Source: Nodularia sphaerocarpa UHCC 0038 (GTDB taxonomy: Bacteria; Cyanobacteriota; Cyanobacteriia; Cyanobacteriales; Nostocaceae). From it: a stretch of 64,000 nt of DNA. Location: the NCBI RefSeq assembly GCF_022376295.1, contig NZ_CP060140.1:1182356-1246355 (forward strand), read 5' to 3'. Under the pieces are notes generated by a model. That model was not told where the DNA came from. It worked only from the letters and a program-made list of their open reading frames with translations, and did not search any database. A program made the translations under genes and the position numbers. Shown here piece by piece: positions 26,290-34,801 of the stretch (position 1 is the stretch's first letter; the number at the start of each line of letters is the position of its first letter).

Positions 26290-27909
26290 CTACCATTGAT
26301 TTGGTTCTTTGGTGATTAATATCCAATCTTCAGCTTGATCAATCTGCTTCATTGATTCGAGTTGCAGTTGTTTGATCACATCTGCATGGATTAAGAAGTA
26401 TGGTTGTCCAGTGTAGTGCCAATGATATTGCAGTTCGTTGACAGAAGCGGGAATAATGGTGCGATAGCTATAAAAATCTAATGAGGTTCTATGGTAGGGA
26501 AAAGATGTATAAATCTTCTTCACTGCTGGATCTAGCTGCTGGATCATGGCCGCTACTGGTTTGACTGGATAAGCTTCCCCTAATTCCCAAATCCAGTAGT
26601 TTGATCTCATTAATAGCAGTAAAGAAATATAGCTTCCCCACAGTAAAATCTTCAGGAATTGCCCATTACCTCGTTCTGCTAAAATAGCGGCTAAAGTCAT
26701 AGTCAAAGCTACGGCGGCAAATATCAGCTGTAAGTCGGTTTTATGTCCTGTGGCGCTACTGAAGTAAATGCTCCCAGCAGAAGCTACTACAGCCAGTATT
26801 GACAAACCAGCTACCCAAGTACGCGGATAGGATGATGCTAAAGGTAAATCTTCTATTTCTGCTAACTGAGCGCCAAAAGCTAAGGCTAAACTAGGGTAAA
26901 TGGGGAATAAATACCAAGGTAGTTTGATACTCATTAGGGAGATAATCAGCAGATAGACGAAACTCCATACGAGCAAGAGTTTCGCCCAGCTAAGGTTGAG
27001 ATTTTCCCAAATTAAGCGTACAGTTTGGGGTAAAAAAATCAACCAAGGCCATGTCCATGTGAGAATTTCCATGACATAGTACCAGGGTGGTGCAGAATTT
27101 CGCTCAATGGCTGTGCCAATTTCGCTTAAGGATTGATTGAGAAGGCCAACTTGAGCAAAACTGTCACCGTATTGCAGCAACTGGGCGCTATACCAAGCAA
27201 CTACAGGTAAAATGCCGATGAAGATGCCTATCCAGAAATAGTAACTGGTGAGTAATCTGGGTGTATCCCAAAATAGAAAGACTATGGCGATCGCAGCTAA
27301 TAATATACCTAATAGCCCCTGAGTTAGGCAAATCAACCCCAGTCCGATACCAACACCCAGACAGTAACGTAAATCCCGGCGCGATCGCAACACGCACAAC
27401 ATCATCACCATTAAAAAGCTGACCACTGCGCCATCTAAAATCGCCAATCTACCATGACGCACTACCGGCAGCATTGTCAGATAAATCAAAGCACTATAAA
27501 TAGCTACCCAGCGTTGACGAAATATCTCTCGACCAATTGAATACAGCAATGGTACGGATAATGAAGTCAAAATTGAGCTAGGTAAGCGGCTTGTCCATTC
27601 GTTCACACCTCCTAAAGAATAAGCCCCAGCAATCAGCCAATGTATCAAAGGTGGTTTGTGATGATAGGGTTCACCTCCTAGGGTGGGGTAAAGCCATCGC
27701 ATGGAACCTGGCGGAGCATTCCAAATTTCCCTAGCCACCAGCGCCACAGTACTTTCATCCCCATCTTGCAGTGGTAATCCCCCCAGATTGATTGTAAAAA
27801 GTAACACTGCGGCAAACAGTAATATGATTAGCCATAGCCAATCAATCCATTGATTAACCGGGCGATGCTGTTTTTCTAGATAGCCCCAAATAAAGCTTCC
27901 TTCTGGCAT
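26290..27909 (-). CDS. Glycosyltransferase family 39 (dolichyl-phosphate-mannose/ArnT-like) membrane protein
   Basis: A 539-residue GT-C fold enzyme with ten or more hydrophobic helices. The first periplasmic loop carries 'LPLQDGDESTVALVAREI' with the acidic D-x-D-E catalytic pair at 49-52. 'HHKPPLIHWLIAGAYSLGG' (from about 83) is the other conserved PMT/ArnT block. Such enzymes transfer sugars from polyprenyl phosphates to protein or lipid. The C-terminal soluble segment is short. It is monocistronic, and no neighbouring gene shows its substrate. The family is certain; the acceptor is unknown. Confidence 0.88.
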   Translation of the reverse strand: MPEGSFIWGYLEKQHRPVNQWIDWLWLIILLFAAVLLFTINLGGLPLQDGDESTVALVAREIWNAPPGSMRWLYPTLGGEPYHHKPPLIHWLIAGAYSLGGVNEWTSRLPSSILTSLSVPLLYSIGREIFRQRWVAIYSALIYLTMLPVVRHGRLAILDGAVVSFLMVMMLCVLRSRRDLRYCLGVGIGLGLICLTQGLLGILLAAIAIVFLFWDTPRLLTSYYFWIGIFIGILPVVAWYSAQLLQYGDSFAQVGLLNQSLSEIGTAIERNSAPPWYYVMEILTWTWPWLIFLPQTVRLIWENLNLSWAKLLLVWSFVYLLIISLMSIKLPWYLFPIYPSLALAFGAQLAEIEDLPLASSYPRTWVAGLSILAVVASAGSIYFSSATGHKTDLQLIFAAVALTMTLAAILAERGNGQFLKILLWGSYISLLLLMRSNYWIWELGEAYPVKPVAAMIQQLDPAVKKIYTSFPYHRTSLDFYSYRTIIPASVNELQYHWHYTGQPYFLIHADVIKQLQLESMKQIDQAEDWILITKEPNQW

Positions 27910-28165
27910 ATTCTCTGATCATCATTTTACTTGCTGATTTGATTACATAGAGACCAAAGTGCATCTCTGATGTTGCCAACCACTAACAATATGTGTTATT
28001 AACAATTGCTAAGTTCCCAGGTTAACTCAATTTTCTCTGGAGAACGATAAATTTTTGGAGAATTTATGCGAATTTTGTTCAAGTTATTGAACAATAATTA
28101 GTTATTAAAAATGATACAAATAGTACCAATATAAATATGCTAGCTACCTGTAGAGGAACGTGCCA

Positions 28166-29764
28166 ATGAGTTTACCTTTTATTTTAGATATAGCAATTGG
28201 TTTAATTTTTATCTACTTAATTTTCAGCTTATTAGCTTCCGAGATTCAGGAAATGATTACTACCATTTTACAATGGCGTGCAGTTCACCTAAAAAAGTCC
28301 ATTGAAATTCTGGTAGCAGGTGATGCAACCAATTCTGACAATGATAGTGTGATCAGTTTTGTCAATGATTTGTACAATCATCCCTTGATTAAAAGTGTCA
28401 ACCAAGAATCAAAAGGATTTTTAACGAATTTACCTCGCAAGTTGATTTGGTTCTTATCCTCTCTTCCTGTGAAATTTTCCCTATCTGGAGAAAAAAGAAC
28501 TAAAAGTATTTTTGGATATGAAAAGAAAATAGGGGATATCAAAGATCACAAGAGCAATTCACATAGTATCAAACACAGTGCGCCATCTTATATTCCGGCG
28601 GAGACTTTTGCTACAGCCTTGATGGAAACATTAGGTATACCAGAACTGGTTCATAAATTAACTGAATCAAGACTGATGAATTTTAAAGATGAGCAGTTAC
28701 ATGAAATTCAAAATATCTTGTTAAAGTTTCATAACCAGGTAAATAATATAGATGACGAGATCAGTAAATTTTCAGTGAGTATCTACCATGAATTTACGGA
28801 AATAGTTGATCACAATTTTGCCAAAATCATTGATGATTTTCAAAATGATAAAGCTGATTTGCTGACTAGTATAAATCGCATGGGGCAAAGTTTAGATAGA
28901 TACATAGCGCTTTTTCAAGAAGATATGCCAGATGATTTTTTTGCTAGTAAAGCTTTACAAAAACTGAGATTTCTCCGAGAAGATATTTTTAGTAATATTG
29001 AACAAACTATCTTACTTAAAGGTTTGCAACCTAATATTAATGAAGTCGTCCAGTTAATTAATATAGGTAGTGATATTCATCAAGGATTACTCAAGGAATT
29101 TTCCGACCCAAATAGTGAAGCCTATCAAACATTTCAATATTTCAGTGAAAAACTGCAAGTATTCACAAAAAGTTTGCCGCCATCTGTAATCAATAATATG
29201 GCTACCTTAGCAAAGCGTGCCGAAATAAAAGCTAAAAAGACAGAGGAAGGAATTTATATATTACAACAAGAGATAGAGCAGACATTTGATAAATCAATGG
29301 AGCGTTCTGCTGGTGTGTATAGGCGAAATGCCAAAGGGGTGGCGCTGTTAATTGGCTTTAGCATTGCGGTGCTGGCTAATGCGGATGCTTTTCATATCGT
29401 GAGCCGATTATCAAAAGATTCTTCTGTACGGATTGCTATTGTTAATAATGCTGGGCGAATCGTGCAGAACAATAGTATTGATTCATCGGAAAATTTAGCT
29501 AATTTAAAAAAACAAACTGAACAAGTTTTAGCAGATGTTGCGTTACCAATTGGTTGGAGTGCTATTAATTTAGAACAACAAATTGATTTGCATCCCAGTA
29601 AAATATATAATTTTTCTATCGGGAAATTTCTAACTATGATTTTCGGCTGGTTTGTGAGTGGGATTGCGATTTCGATGGGTGCGCCTTTTTGGTTTGATTT
29701 ACTGGGTAAAGTTGTGAATGTGCGGAATACAGGTAAAGCACCGACATCTTCGCCTAAAAAATAA
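28166..29764 (+). CDS. Conserved membrane protein with long central coiled-coil region, unknown function
   Basis: A 532-residue protein starting 'MSLPFILDIAIGLIFIYLIF', an N-terminal helix followed by 'SLLASEIQEMITTILQW'. A long polar, largely helical middle (about 60-385) contains heptad-like stretches. Two hydrophobic segments lie near the C-terminus (about 392-408 and 490-512), the last in 'GWFVSGIAISMGAPFWFDLL', followed by 'KVVNVRNTGKAP'. The N- and C-terminal pieces recur in a bacterial family of unknown role that I recall only by pattern. I chose ATG 28166, preceded by AGAGGA at a spacing of eight; GTG 28160 is less suitable. It is convergent with the recombinase gene and its last bases overlap the end of that gene by 11. 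Confidence 0.8.
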   Translation: MSLPFILDIAIGLIFIYLIFSLLASEIQEMITTILQWRAVHLKKSIEILVAGDATNSDNDSVISFVNDLYNHPLIKSVNQESKGFLTNLPRKLIWFLSSLPVKFSLSGEKRTKSIFGYEKKIGDIKDHKSNSHSIKHSAPSYIPAETFATALMETLGIPELVHKLTESRLMNFKDEQLHEIQNILLKFHNQVNNIDDEISKFSVSIYHEFTEIVDHNFAKIIDDFQNDKADLLTSINRMGQSLDRYIALFQEDMPDDFFASKALQKLRFLREDIFSNIEQTILLKGLQPNINEVVQLINIGSDIHQGLLKEFSDPNSEAYQTFQYFSEKLQVFTKSLPPSVINNMATLAKRAEIKAKKTEEGIYILQQEIEQTFDKSMERSAGVYRRNAKGVALLIGFSIAVLANADAFHIVSRLSKDSSVRIAIVNNAGRIVQNNSIDSSENLANLKKQTEQVLADVALPIGWSAINLEQQIDLHPSKIYNFSIGKFLTMIFGWFVSGIAISMGAPFWFDLLGKVVNVRNTGKAPTSSPKK

Positions 29765-31046
29765 ATATTATCCGTAATTCCCATTGTTTTTCTTGGCGAA
29801 TAATTTCAATTTGTTTGATAAATTCTCGCAAGTAAAATCTTCGTTCTGGTTCTGATAAGTCGAACCAAAATTGGGGAATGGAAACAGCTTGAGCTACAGA
29901 ACGCAAGTTGACTGGGGGAAGTGTGGCTAGTTTGGCTTGGAGTTGAGAAATTTCTGTGCGGAGTTTGTAAGCTCGTAATTTTGCGGTTTCATCGTCTAAA
30001 ATCCCGGTTTCGACTAAGGCGGGTAATTGCTGGAGTATTTCTTGCTGTCGTGCGATCGCTTGCCCTAAACTGTTCTTAATGGTATCCAACTGGGGAAAAT
30101 CCATTCCCGCTACAGCCTGGGGTAAATCACGGCAAATCATTTTAATGGTATGTTCTAATACATCCTGGTAGGGAATCGCCCGACATTTGGGACGTTGAGT
30201 ACAGCTAATAGGACGTAAATAAAGATACTCTTTATCTTGGTAAGGCTTAGTGACACGGGTGACAGTTGTATGTGACTGACACTGACCACAAATCACCAAC
30301 CCAGCTAAAGAACGTGGTGCGCTAGCAGTTCGAGATGGTAAACGACTGTTACGGCGTAAAATTCGGTCAATTTGAGCCGCTTCTTCTCTAGATATGATGG
30401 GGATATGGGTATCAGAGATAATTTGATCATGGTGATAAGCGGTATCACCACGATAAACGGGATTGGTCAACCAGCGTCTTCCGGTAGTGACAGAGATTTT
30501 TTTACCATATTTTTTCGCCAAGTAACGCACTGCGCCACGTAGGGAAGCATAAAGTAAGAAGTGTTCAAAAAAATCTTTAACTACTGGTGAGGTACTGCGA
30601 TCAATGGTATATTTTTCTTTACTACGACGATAGCCATAGGGAGCTTTACCGGGAGGAGGTGAAGCTTGTAGACGGCTGTAGGCGTGTGCTTGGCGGATGC
30701 TGCGGCTATGCTGCTGAAGTTGGATTTCCTGGAGTAATTTCCATAAATCAGAGTCTAGATGAGAATTTTTGGAAGTGTAGGGTTGTTCGGTGGCTATGAT
30801 GATTATGCCCATTGCTTCGAGTTCATGCAAGCGATCGCTCACGAACTCCAAACTCTCTCCCAATTCTTCTAAACGATGGATCAGCAAATAATTTACTGGT
30901 TCACTTTTACAGTCTGTGATTAATTTTTGTAACTGCGTTCTGTTACCCAAATCTTGATAAACTCGATCCACCTCCCATCCCCAATCATTGACATCAACAG
31001 AAGGTTCTAGTAAAGGATTACTGTAAGAATAAGCAATAATTTTCAT
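29754..31046 (-). CDS. Serine-recombinase-like protein with altered catalytic domain
   Basis: A 430-residue protein with the layout of a large serine recombinase: resolvase-like N-terminal domain (1-125), Recombinase domain (about 130-250, 'GKAPYGYRRSKEKYTID'), zinc-ribbon segment ('LVICGQC...SCTQRPKC'), then a coiled coil (about 310-370). The catalytic domain looks damaged. The usual Y-x-R-x-S at the start is replaced by 'AYSYSN' with no arginine two residues before the serine, and the D-R-x-x-R box is 'HRLEEL' (57-62), keeping only one arginine. The frame is nonetheless intact with no stop. It overlaps the VOC gene by four bases (ATGA), as in an operon, and no attachment sites or other phage genes are near. 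A regulatory or structural DNA-binding role is possible. Confidence 0.8.
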   Translation of the reverse strand: MKIIAYSYSNPLLEPSVDVNDWGWEVDRVYQDLGNRTQLQKLITDCKSEPVNYLLIHRLEELGESLEFVSDRLHELEAMGIIIIATEQPYTSKNSHLDSDLWKLLQEIQLQQHSRSIRQAHAYSRLQASPPPGKAPYGYRRSKEKYTIDRSTSPVVKDFFEHFLLYASLRGAVRYLAKKYGKKISVTTGRRWLTNPVYRGDTAYHHDQIISDTHIPIISREEAAQIDRILRRNSRLPSRTASAPRSLAGLVICGQCQSHTTVTRVTKPYQDKEYLYLRPISCTQRPKCRAIPYQDVLEHTIKMICRDLPQAVAGMDFPQLDTIKNSLGQAIARQQEILQQLPALVETGILDDETAKLRAYKLRTEISQLQAKLATLPPVNLRSVAQAVSIPQFWFDLSEPERRFYLREFIKQIEIIRQEKQWELRIIFIF

Positions 31047-31402
31047 TGCTGACTGAGTTCGATAATATTCCCATCTGGATCTTGAGTGAAGAGAGCGGCG
31101 CGACCAGAAGCACTAACTTGAATGGGATAATTATGATTGAGTAACTCTAGTTTAGCAACATCCAAATCAGCCACAGAAAAAGCAATGTGAGGATTGCGTC
31201 CCCATTTTTCATGGAGGTTATCTGTAGGGAGAATAGTTGTAACTATCAGGTGAAGTTGATAGTTACCCACTTGATACCATGCACCGGGGTATTTGAGAGT
31301 ACGATCTATTTTAGATAATCCCAAAACCTGTCCATAAAAATTTTCAGATTTTGCTAAATCAGTCACAAGAATCGCTGTATGGAGACACTGGTTAATCTGC
31401 AT
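31043..31402 (-). CDS. VOC (glyoxalase/dioxygenase) superfamily protein
   Basis: A 119-residue single-module vicinal-oxygen-chelate protein. It begins with 'CLHTAILVTDLAKSENFYGQ', with the typical first metal-ligand His at about residue 8. It continues with 'NPHIAFSVADLDVAKLEL' (second His) and ends 'FTQDPDGNIIELSQQ' with the metal-ligand Glu. The arrangement fits a metal-dependent lyase or dioxygenase, with no substrate evident. It precedes and overlaps the serine-recombinase-like gene by four bases and is therefore likely co-translated with it. That is an odd pairing. Confidence 0.85.
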   Translation of the reverse strand: MQINQCLHTAILVTDLAKSENFYGQVLGLSKIDRTLKYPGAWYQVGNYQLHLIVTTILPTDNLHEKWGRNPHIAFSVADLDVAKLELLNHNYPIQVSASGRAALFTQDPDGNIIELSQQ

Positions 31403-31431
31403 TGTCTATCTGCTCAGTAAGTCAATCTAAA

Positions 31432-31774
31432 TAAGTCAGCGTAAATAAAGTTAACTAGCTAGGGTAGTCATTGGTCATTTGTCATTGCTCATTGGTCATT
31501 GGTCATTAGTAAGGGTTTGGGTCTTGTTTAGAGGATGAATGCACAAGTCTAATTTATTACGAGCCTCGGCGACTAGAAGTCGCGGAACCACCCAGACAAA
31601 ACCCGCCTACGCGGGTTAAAAACCTTAATTCTTCATTAGTCCAGGTCGCTGGACTTCCCTACGGGAAGCCGCTACGCGTCATGCTTGTGTAGTAGCGAAT
31701 TATATTCGCCCAAAACTTTTAAAACATCCTCTTACGAGTTGTAACATAGTTTGGTTTATTCATGCTTACCTACT
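31432..31774. mobile_element. Miniature TA-flanked element, family 2 (copy interrupted by family 1)
   Basis: Read on the minus strand it is AGTAGGTAAGCATGAATAAA...GTTAC (31774-31739), then the inserted element, then AAGACCCAAACCC...CTAGCTAGTTAAC to about 31432. The uninterrupted relative is at 10067-10193. The end at 31774 has the flanking TA (31775-31776), but the other end has lost several bases. Confidence 0.6.
31531..31732. mobile_element. Miniature element, family 1, copy 1 (202 bp, TA target duplication)
   Basis: It begins GAGGATG and ends CATCCTCT and has TA on both sides (31529-31530 and 31733-31734). Comparison with the empty family-2 element shows exactly one TA at the site before insertion. 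Internal landmarks are GCCTCGGCGACTAGAAGTC (31564-), the GCGAATTATATTCGC palindrome near the right end, and a 46-base right end identical with copy 2. No reading frame of meaning is present. Confidence 0.72.
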
Positions 31775-31821
31775 TAATTAAACATATAGCATTTCCTAGT
31801 CTGCACCTCAAAGATATTATC

Positions 31822-31885
31822 TGTATTCATCTGTATTCATCTGTATTCATCTGTATTTATCTGTGTTCATCTGTGTTCATCTGTC
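31822..31885. repeat. Short tandem repeat array, unit TGTATTCATC / TGTGTTCATC
   Basis: Six tandem decamers (ATCTGTATTC with variants). A shorter version lies at 32028-32060 within a larger direct duplication. Confidence 0.85.
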
Positions 31886-32313
31886 GTCGAATAATTCTTC
31901 AAATACCCATTTATTGGGGAATAGCTATAAAATGCTCAGTCGATACATACTCGAAGCAGTGAAAAATCGGATATGCAAGTATCAAACTTACATAATTATA
32001 GCGTTTCTAGTCTAGTGAGATACAAATTCATCTGTGTTCATCTGTGTGCATCTGTGGTCGAATAATTCTTCAAATACCCATTTATCGGGGAATAATATAA
32101 ACATTCTCAGAAACTCAACCATTTGAAACTCTGAATCCTGACTTGCGATAGAGTTATACCCCCAAAACTCGAGTTAAATGGAAAGTATTATATCTAGCGA
32201 ACCAACTCACTAGAGATAACCAGTTTTTATTAGTTGAATAAATTAGTTGCAGTGACATTTGAGCTAGCAGCTAGTATTTCATAAAGATTTAACATATCAG
32301 AGGTAAAAAGAAG

Positions 32314-32793
32314 ATGGAAAACATCAACTTGGCGAAAATGACAGAGCGTTACTGCGCTTTGAGCATTGGTGTGATTTATTTGCTATTAGGTTTAGCTGGA
32401 TTTGTCCCAGCTTTAGTTTCATTACCAGGGACAAGCGCATCTTATATCCCGGCTGATATCGCTCCTAACGCCTATGCTGCGGGATTTGGTTTGATATTTG
32501 GAGTAATTCCCACTAATTTCTTACATAACCTTGTCCGTTGCGCTGTCGGATTTTGGGGAATTGCTTCCTACAACAATGCTAACAGCGCGCGCATATTCAA
32601 TCGTGTTTTTGCCATAGCTTATGCCGTACTAGCGATTATGGGATTTTTACCCTTTGCTAAGTCATTTTTTGGCTTAATGCCTATTTTTGGAATTAATGCT
32701 TGGCTGAATGCTCTAGCGGCGATCGCTGCGGGCTATTATGGTATTGTCATTCCAGCCAAAATCAGGGGTGTTAATGTATCCCAAAACGTCTAA
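32314..32793 (+). CDS. DUF4383-like small integral membrane protein
   Basis: A 159-residue protein with four hydrophobic helices (about 16-36, 58-72, 96-115 and 128-148). 'IGVIYLLLGLAGFVPAL' early on and 'NFLHNLVRCAVGFWGIASY' in the middle match the general pattern of DUF4383 proteins, where a helix starting N-x-x-H-N follows the first pair. The function is unknown. The upstream AGAGGT/AAAAAGAAG stretch offers a purine-rich ribosome binding site near the ATG at 32314. It stands alone on the plus strand, ahead of the rhomboid pair. Confidence 0.68.
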   Translation: MENINLAKMTERYCALSIGVIYLLLGLAGFVPALVSLPGTSASYIPADIAPNAYAAGFGLIFGVIPTNFLHNLVRCAVGFWGIASYNNANSARIFNRVFAIAYAVLAIMGFLPFAKSFFGLMPIFGINAWLNALAAIAAGYYGIVIPAKIRGVNVSQNV

Positions 32794-32983
32794 GTAAAAA
32801 CAAGGGAAAATACGGGAAAATGAATTGAGTAATAATTCTGTTCAATTAGCCTTACCCTTCTAAGAGTTCCTGTAGAAGGGTTTGTTTTTTGGCAATCATG
32901 ACCAATTGAAACCAGAGATAGAAGAAAATACTGAGAATATTCACTAAGGTGAGGCTAGTGACTAGAATATCAGGAAAATACCA

Positions 32984-33703
32984 GTGGTTCCAATTAAAGA
33001 TAATAATCCTACACAAATCACGCCTTATGTGACTTATGGATTGATTGCAGCCAATGTCTTGGCTTTTCTTTATGAAGCAAGTCTTCCTCCCCAAGCATTA
33101 AATCAGTTCTTTCATCTGGCGGCTGTAATTCCCAAAGAACTCACCTTAAGTTTTTCTGGCATCTCTGTCAATCAGCCGGTACCAGAATGGGCGACTTTGA
33201 TTACCGCACAATTTTTGCATGGCGGTTTTTTACATCTAGGGGGGAATATGTTGTTTCTCTGGGTTTTTGGGAACAATATTGAAGAAAAGTTAGGGCGTGC
33301 TAAATATTTACTGTTTTATTTATCTTGTGGTGCTTTGGCATCGTTGGCACAATGGTTCTTCGCTCAAGATTCTACCATTCCTTCATTAGGAGCAAGTGGT
33401 GCGATCGCTGGCGTTATGGGAGCATATATACTCAGGTTTCCCAAAGTCGAAATTGTCGGTGTAGTACCTTTAGGATTTTTCTTCCCATCCTTCCGAGTTC
33501 CAGCATATTTCTTTTTGGGCTTCTGGTTTATCCAGCAAGCTTTTTACGGAATAGCCAGTCTAGAAGCGCCCACCAATATTGGCATGGAAAGCGGCGGTAT
33601 TGCCTATTGGGCCCATGCAGCCGGTTTTGTGTTTGGCGCAATTCTTGGCCCAGTGCTGGGTTTATTTAGCGACAAATCCAATCAAGAATCTTTATCTGGG
33701 TAG
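32984..33703 (+). CDS. Rhomboid family intramembrane serine protease (first of tandem pair)
   Basis: A 239-residue membrane protease of the short bacterial rhomboid type with about six helices. The catalytic dyad is visible: Ser138 in 'SLGASGAIAGVMGAY' and His211 in 'YWAHAAGFVFG'. The helix-2 motif 'HGGFLHLGGNMLFLW' (79-93) supplies the conserved H and N of the oxyanion region. The start is GTG at 32984, preceded by AGGAAA; the next ATG is within the fold. A close paralogue follows 85 bases later on the same strand. Substrates are unknown. Confidence 0.92.
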   Translation: MVPIKDNNPTQITPYVTYGLIAANVLAFLYEASLPPQALNQFFHLAAVIPKELTLSFSGISVNQPVPEWATLITAQFLHGGFLHLGGNMLFLWVFGNNIEEKLGRAKYLLFYLSCGALASLAQWFFAQDSTIPSLGASGAIAGVMGAYILRFPKVEIVGVVPLGFFFPSFRVPAYFFLGFWFIQQAFYGIASLEAPTNIGMESGGIAYWAHAAGFVFGAILGPVLGLFSDKSNQESLSG

Positions 33704-33788
33704 TTGTTTTGCAAATCTCATAATCGGCTGTCAGCATCCACAACACAGGCTATATTGCAATTAATCGATAATTATTAGGAAAAACACC

Positions 33789-34460
33789 TTGTTTCCCCTC
33801 CATGATGAAAACCCAACACGAATCACCCCATATTTTACTTACGGGTTGATTGGTTTGAATATTGTAGTCTTCCTTCACGAAGTGAGTCTATCAACTGAAC
33901 AATTAGAGCAATTCTTTCGGATGTATGCGGTAATACCACGAGAGTTAACCAATAACTTTGCCCAAGAGTGGACGACGTTATTTACGTCACAATTCTTACA
34001 CGGTGGTTGGTGGCATCTGATCTCAAATATGGTGTTTCTCTGGGTGTTTGGTAACAATATTGAAGACCGGATGGGTCATTTCAAGTATCTGATTTTTTAT
34101 CTAGCCTGTGGTGCTTTAGCCGCCTTGTGTCAGTGGTTTATTGGCATGGATTCCACGATTCCTTCTTTAGGAGCCAGTGGTGCAATTGCTGGGGTTCTTG
34201 GTGCTTATGTGATCCGTTTCCCGAAATCTAGAATTTTAACGTTAGTCTTTTTGGGTTTTTTCATCACCACAATCAGGATTCCCGCAGTTATTCTCATCGG
34301 AATTTTCGTGATCCAAAATGTGATATCGGGTCTTTTGAGCCTGCAAACTGCTGCTAATATGAGTGTGGAAACAGGCGGAGTTGCTTACTGGGCGCACATC
34401 GGCGGCTTTGCTTTTGGTCTCATTCTGGCTCCATTATTCGGGTTATTTCGGCGTGACTAG
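33789..34460 (+). CDS. Rhomboid family intramembrane serine protease (second of tandem pair)
   Basis: A 223-residue paralogue of the preceding gene, sharing the opening pattern 'P-x-x-x-N-P-T-x-I-T-P-Y'. Ser130 ('SLGASGAIAGVLGAY') and His203 ('YWAHIGGFAFG') form the dyad, and 'HGGWWHLISNMVFLWVFGNN' is the helix-2 motif. A TTG at 33789 with AGGA nine bases upstream is the best start, because the paralogue begins at the equivalent residue. It lacks the roughly 10-residue insert (around 'SFSGISVNQP') of its neighbour. Tandem duplication is the likely origin. Confidence 0.92.
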   Translation: MFPLHDENPTRITPYFTYGLIGLNIVVFLHEVSLSTEQLEQFFRMYAVIPRELTNNFAQEWTTLFTSQFLHGGWWHLISNMVFLWVFGNNIEDRMGHFKYLIFYLACGALAALCQWFIGMDSTIPSLGASGAIAGVLGAYVIRFPKSRILTLVFLGFFITTIRIPAVILIGIFVIQNVISGLLSLQTAANMSVETGGVAYWAHIGGFAFGLILAPLFGLFRRD

Positions 34461-34483
34461 CACCGCAGGGCGTTCGTCATACA

Positions 34484-34515
34484 ATTTTGGATTTTGGATT
34501 TTGGATTTTGGATTC
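34484..34515. repeat. Short tandem repeat array, unit TTTTGGA
   Basis: Four copies of ATTTTGG heptamers in the gap after the second rhomboid gene. Confidence 0.85.
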
Positions 34516-34719
34516 ACCCCATAGATAAATCTAGGGGCTTGATAGCGGAGCGTTAGCGAGTCATCGAGCGTCGAATTTTAAATTTCGGTTAGCGAAGCGT
34601 ACGCAGCGCAGCGAGTATTTTGGATTGATTCCACAGATAAATCTGGGGGCTTGTACCACTAAGGAAGTATTGGTCAAAAGTCAAAAGTCGAAATTTACGC
34701 TGCTGTACTAGTAGCTTAC

Positions 34720-34765
34720 AGATGAGGGAGCATGAGGCGGAATAATTCTGCCTACTCCCTCATCT
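34720..34765. terminator. Long two-stage hairpin between convergent rhomboid and Wzc-like genes
   Basis: AGATGAGGGAG (34720-34730) pairs with CTCCCTCATCT (34755-34765). Inside, GGCGGAAT and ATTCTGCC pair around a one-base loop. No T run is present on either strand, so it could be an mRNA-end structure or a repeat rather than an intrinsic terminator. Confidence 0.45.
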
Positions 34766-34801
34766 TACTGATTAGAGCCTTGAGTTTTTGTGACTACTGG
34801 C

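Larger units (their letters stand above)
31403..32313. other. Repeat-rich intergenic region of about 0.9 kb
   Basis: No gene is apparent. The region is built of a family-2 element (31432-31774) with a family-1 element inserted (31531-31732), a CATCTGTGTTC-type array (31822-31885), and two direct copies of a segment ending 'TCGAATAATTCTTCAAATAC' then 'CCATTTAT-GGGGAATA' (ends at about 31922 and 32093). The last 150 bases are the upstream region of the DUF4383-like gene. Confidence 0.55.
34461..34801. other. Repeat-rich gap between rhomboid and Wzc-like genes
   Basis: 341 bases between convergent genes with no coding sequence. It begins CACCGCAGGGCGTTCGTCA directly after the stop codon. A TTGGATT array (34484-34515), two copies of a CCA(C)AGATAAATCT-GGGGCTTG segment and a strong hairpin (34720-34765) follow. 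Confidence 0.5.
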
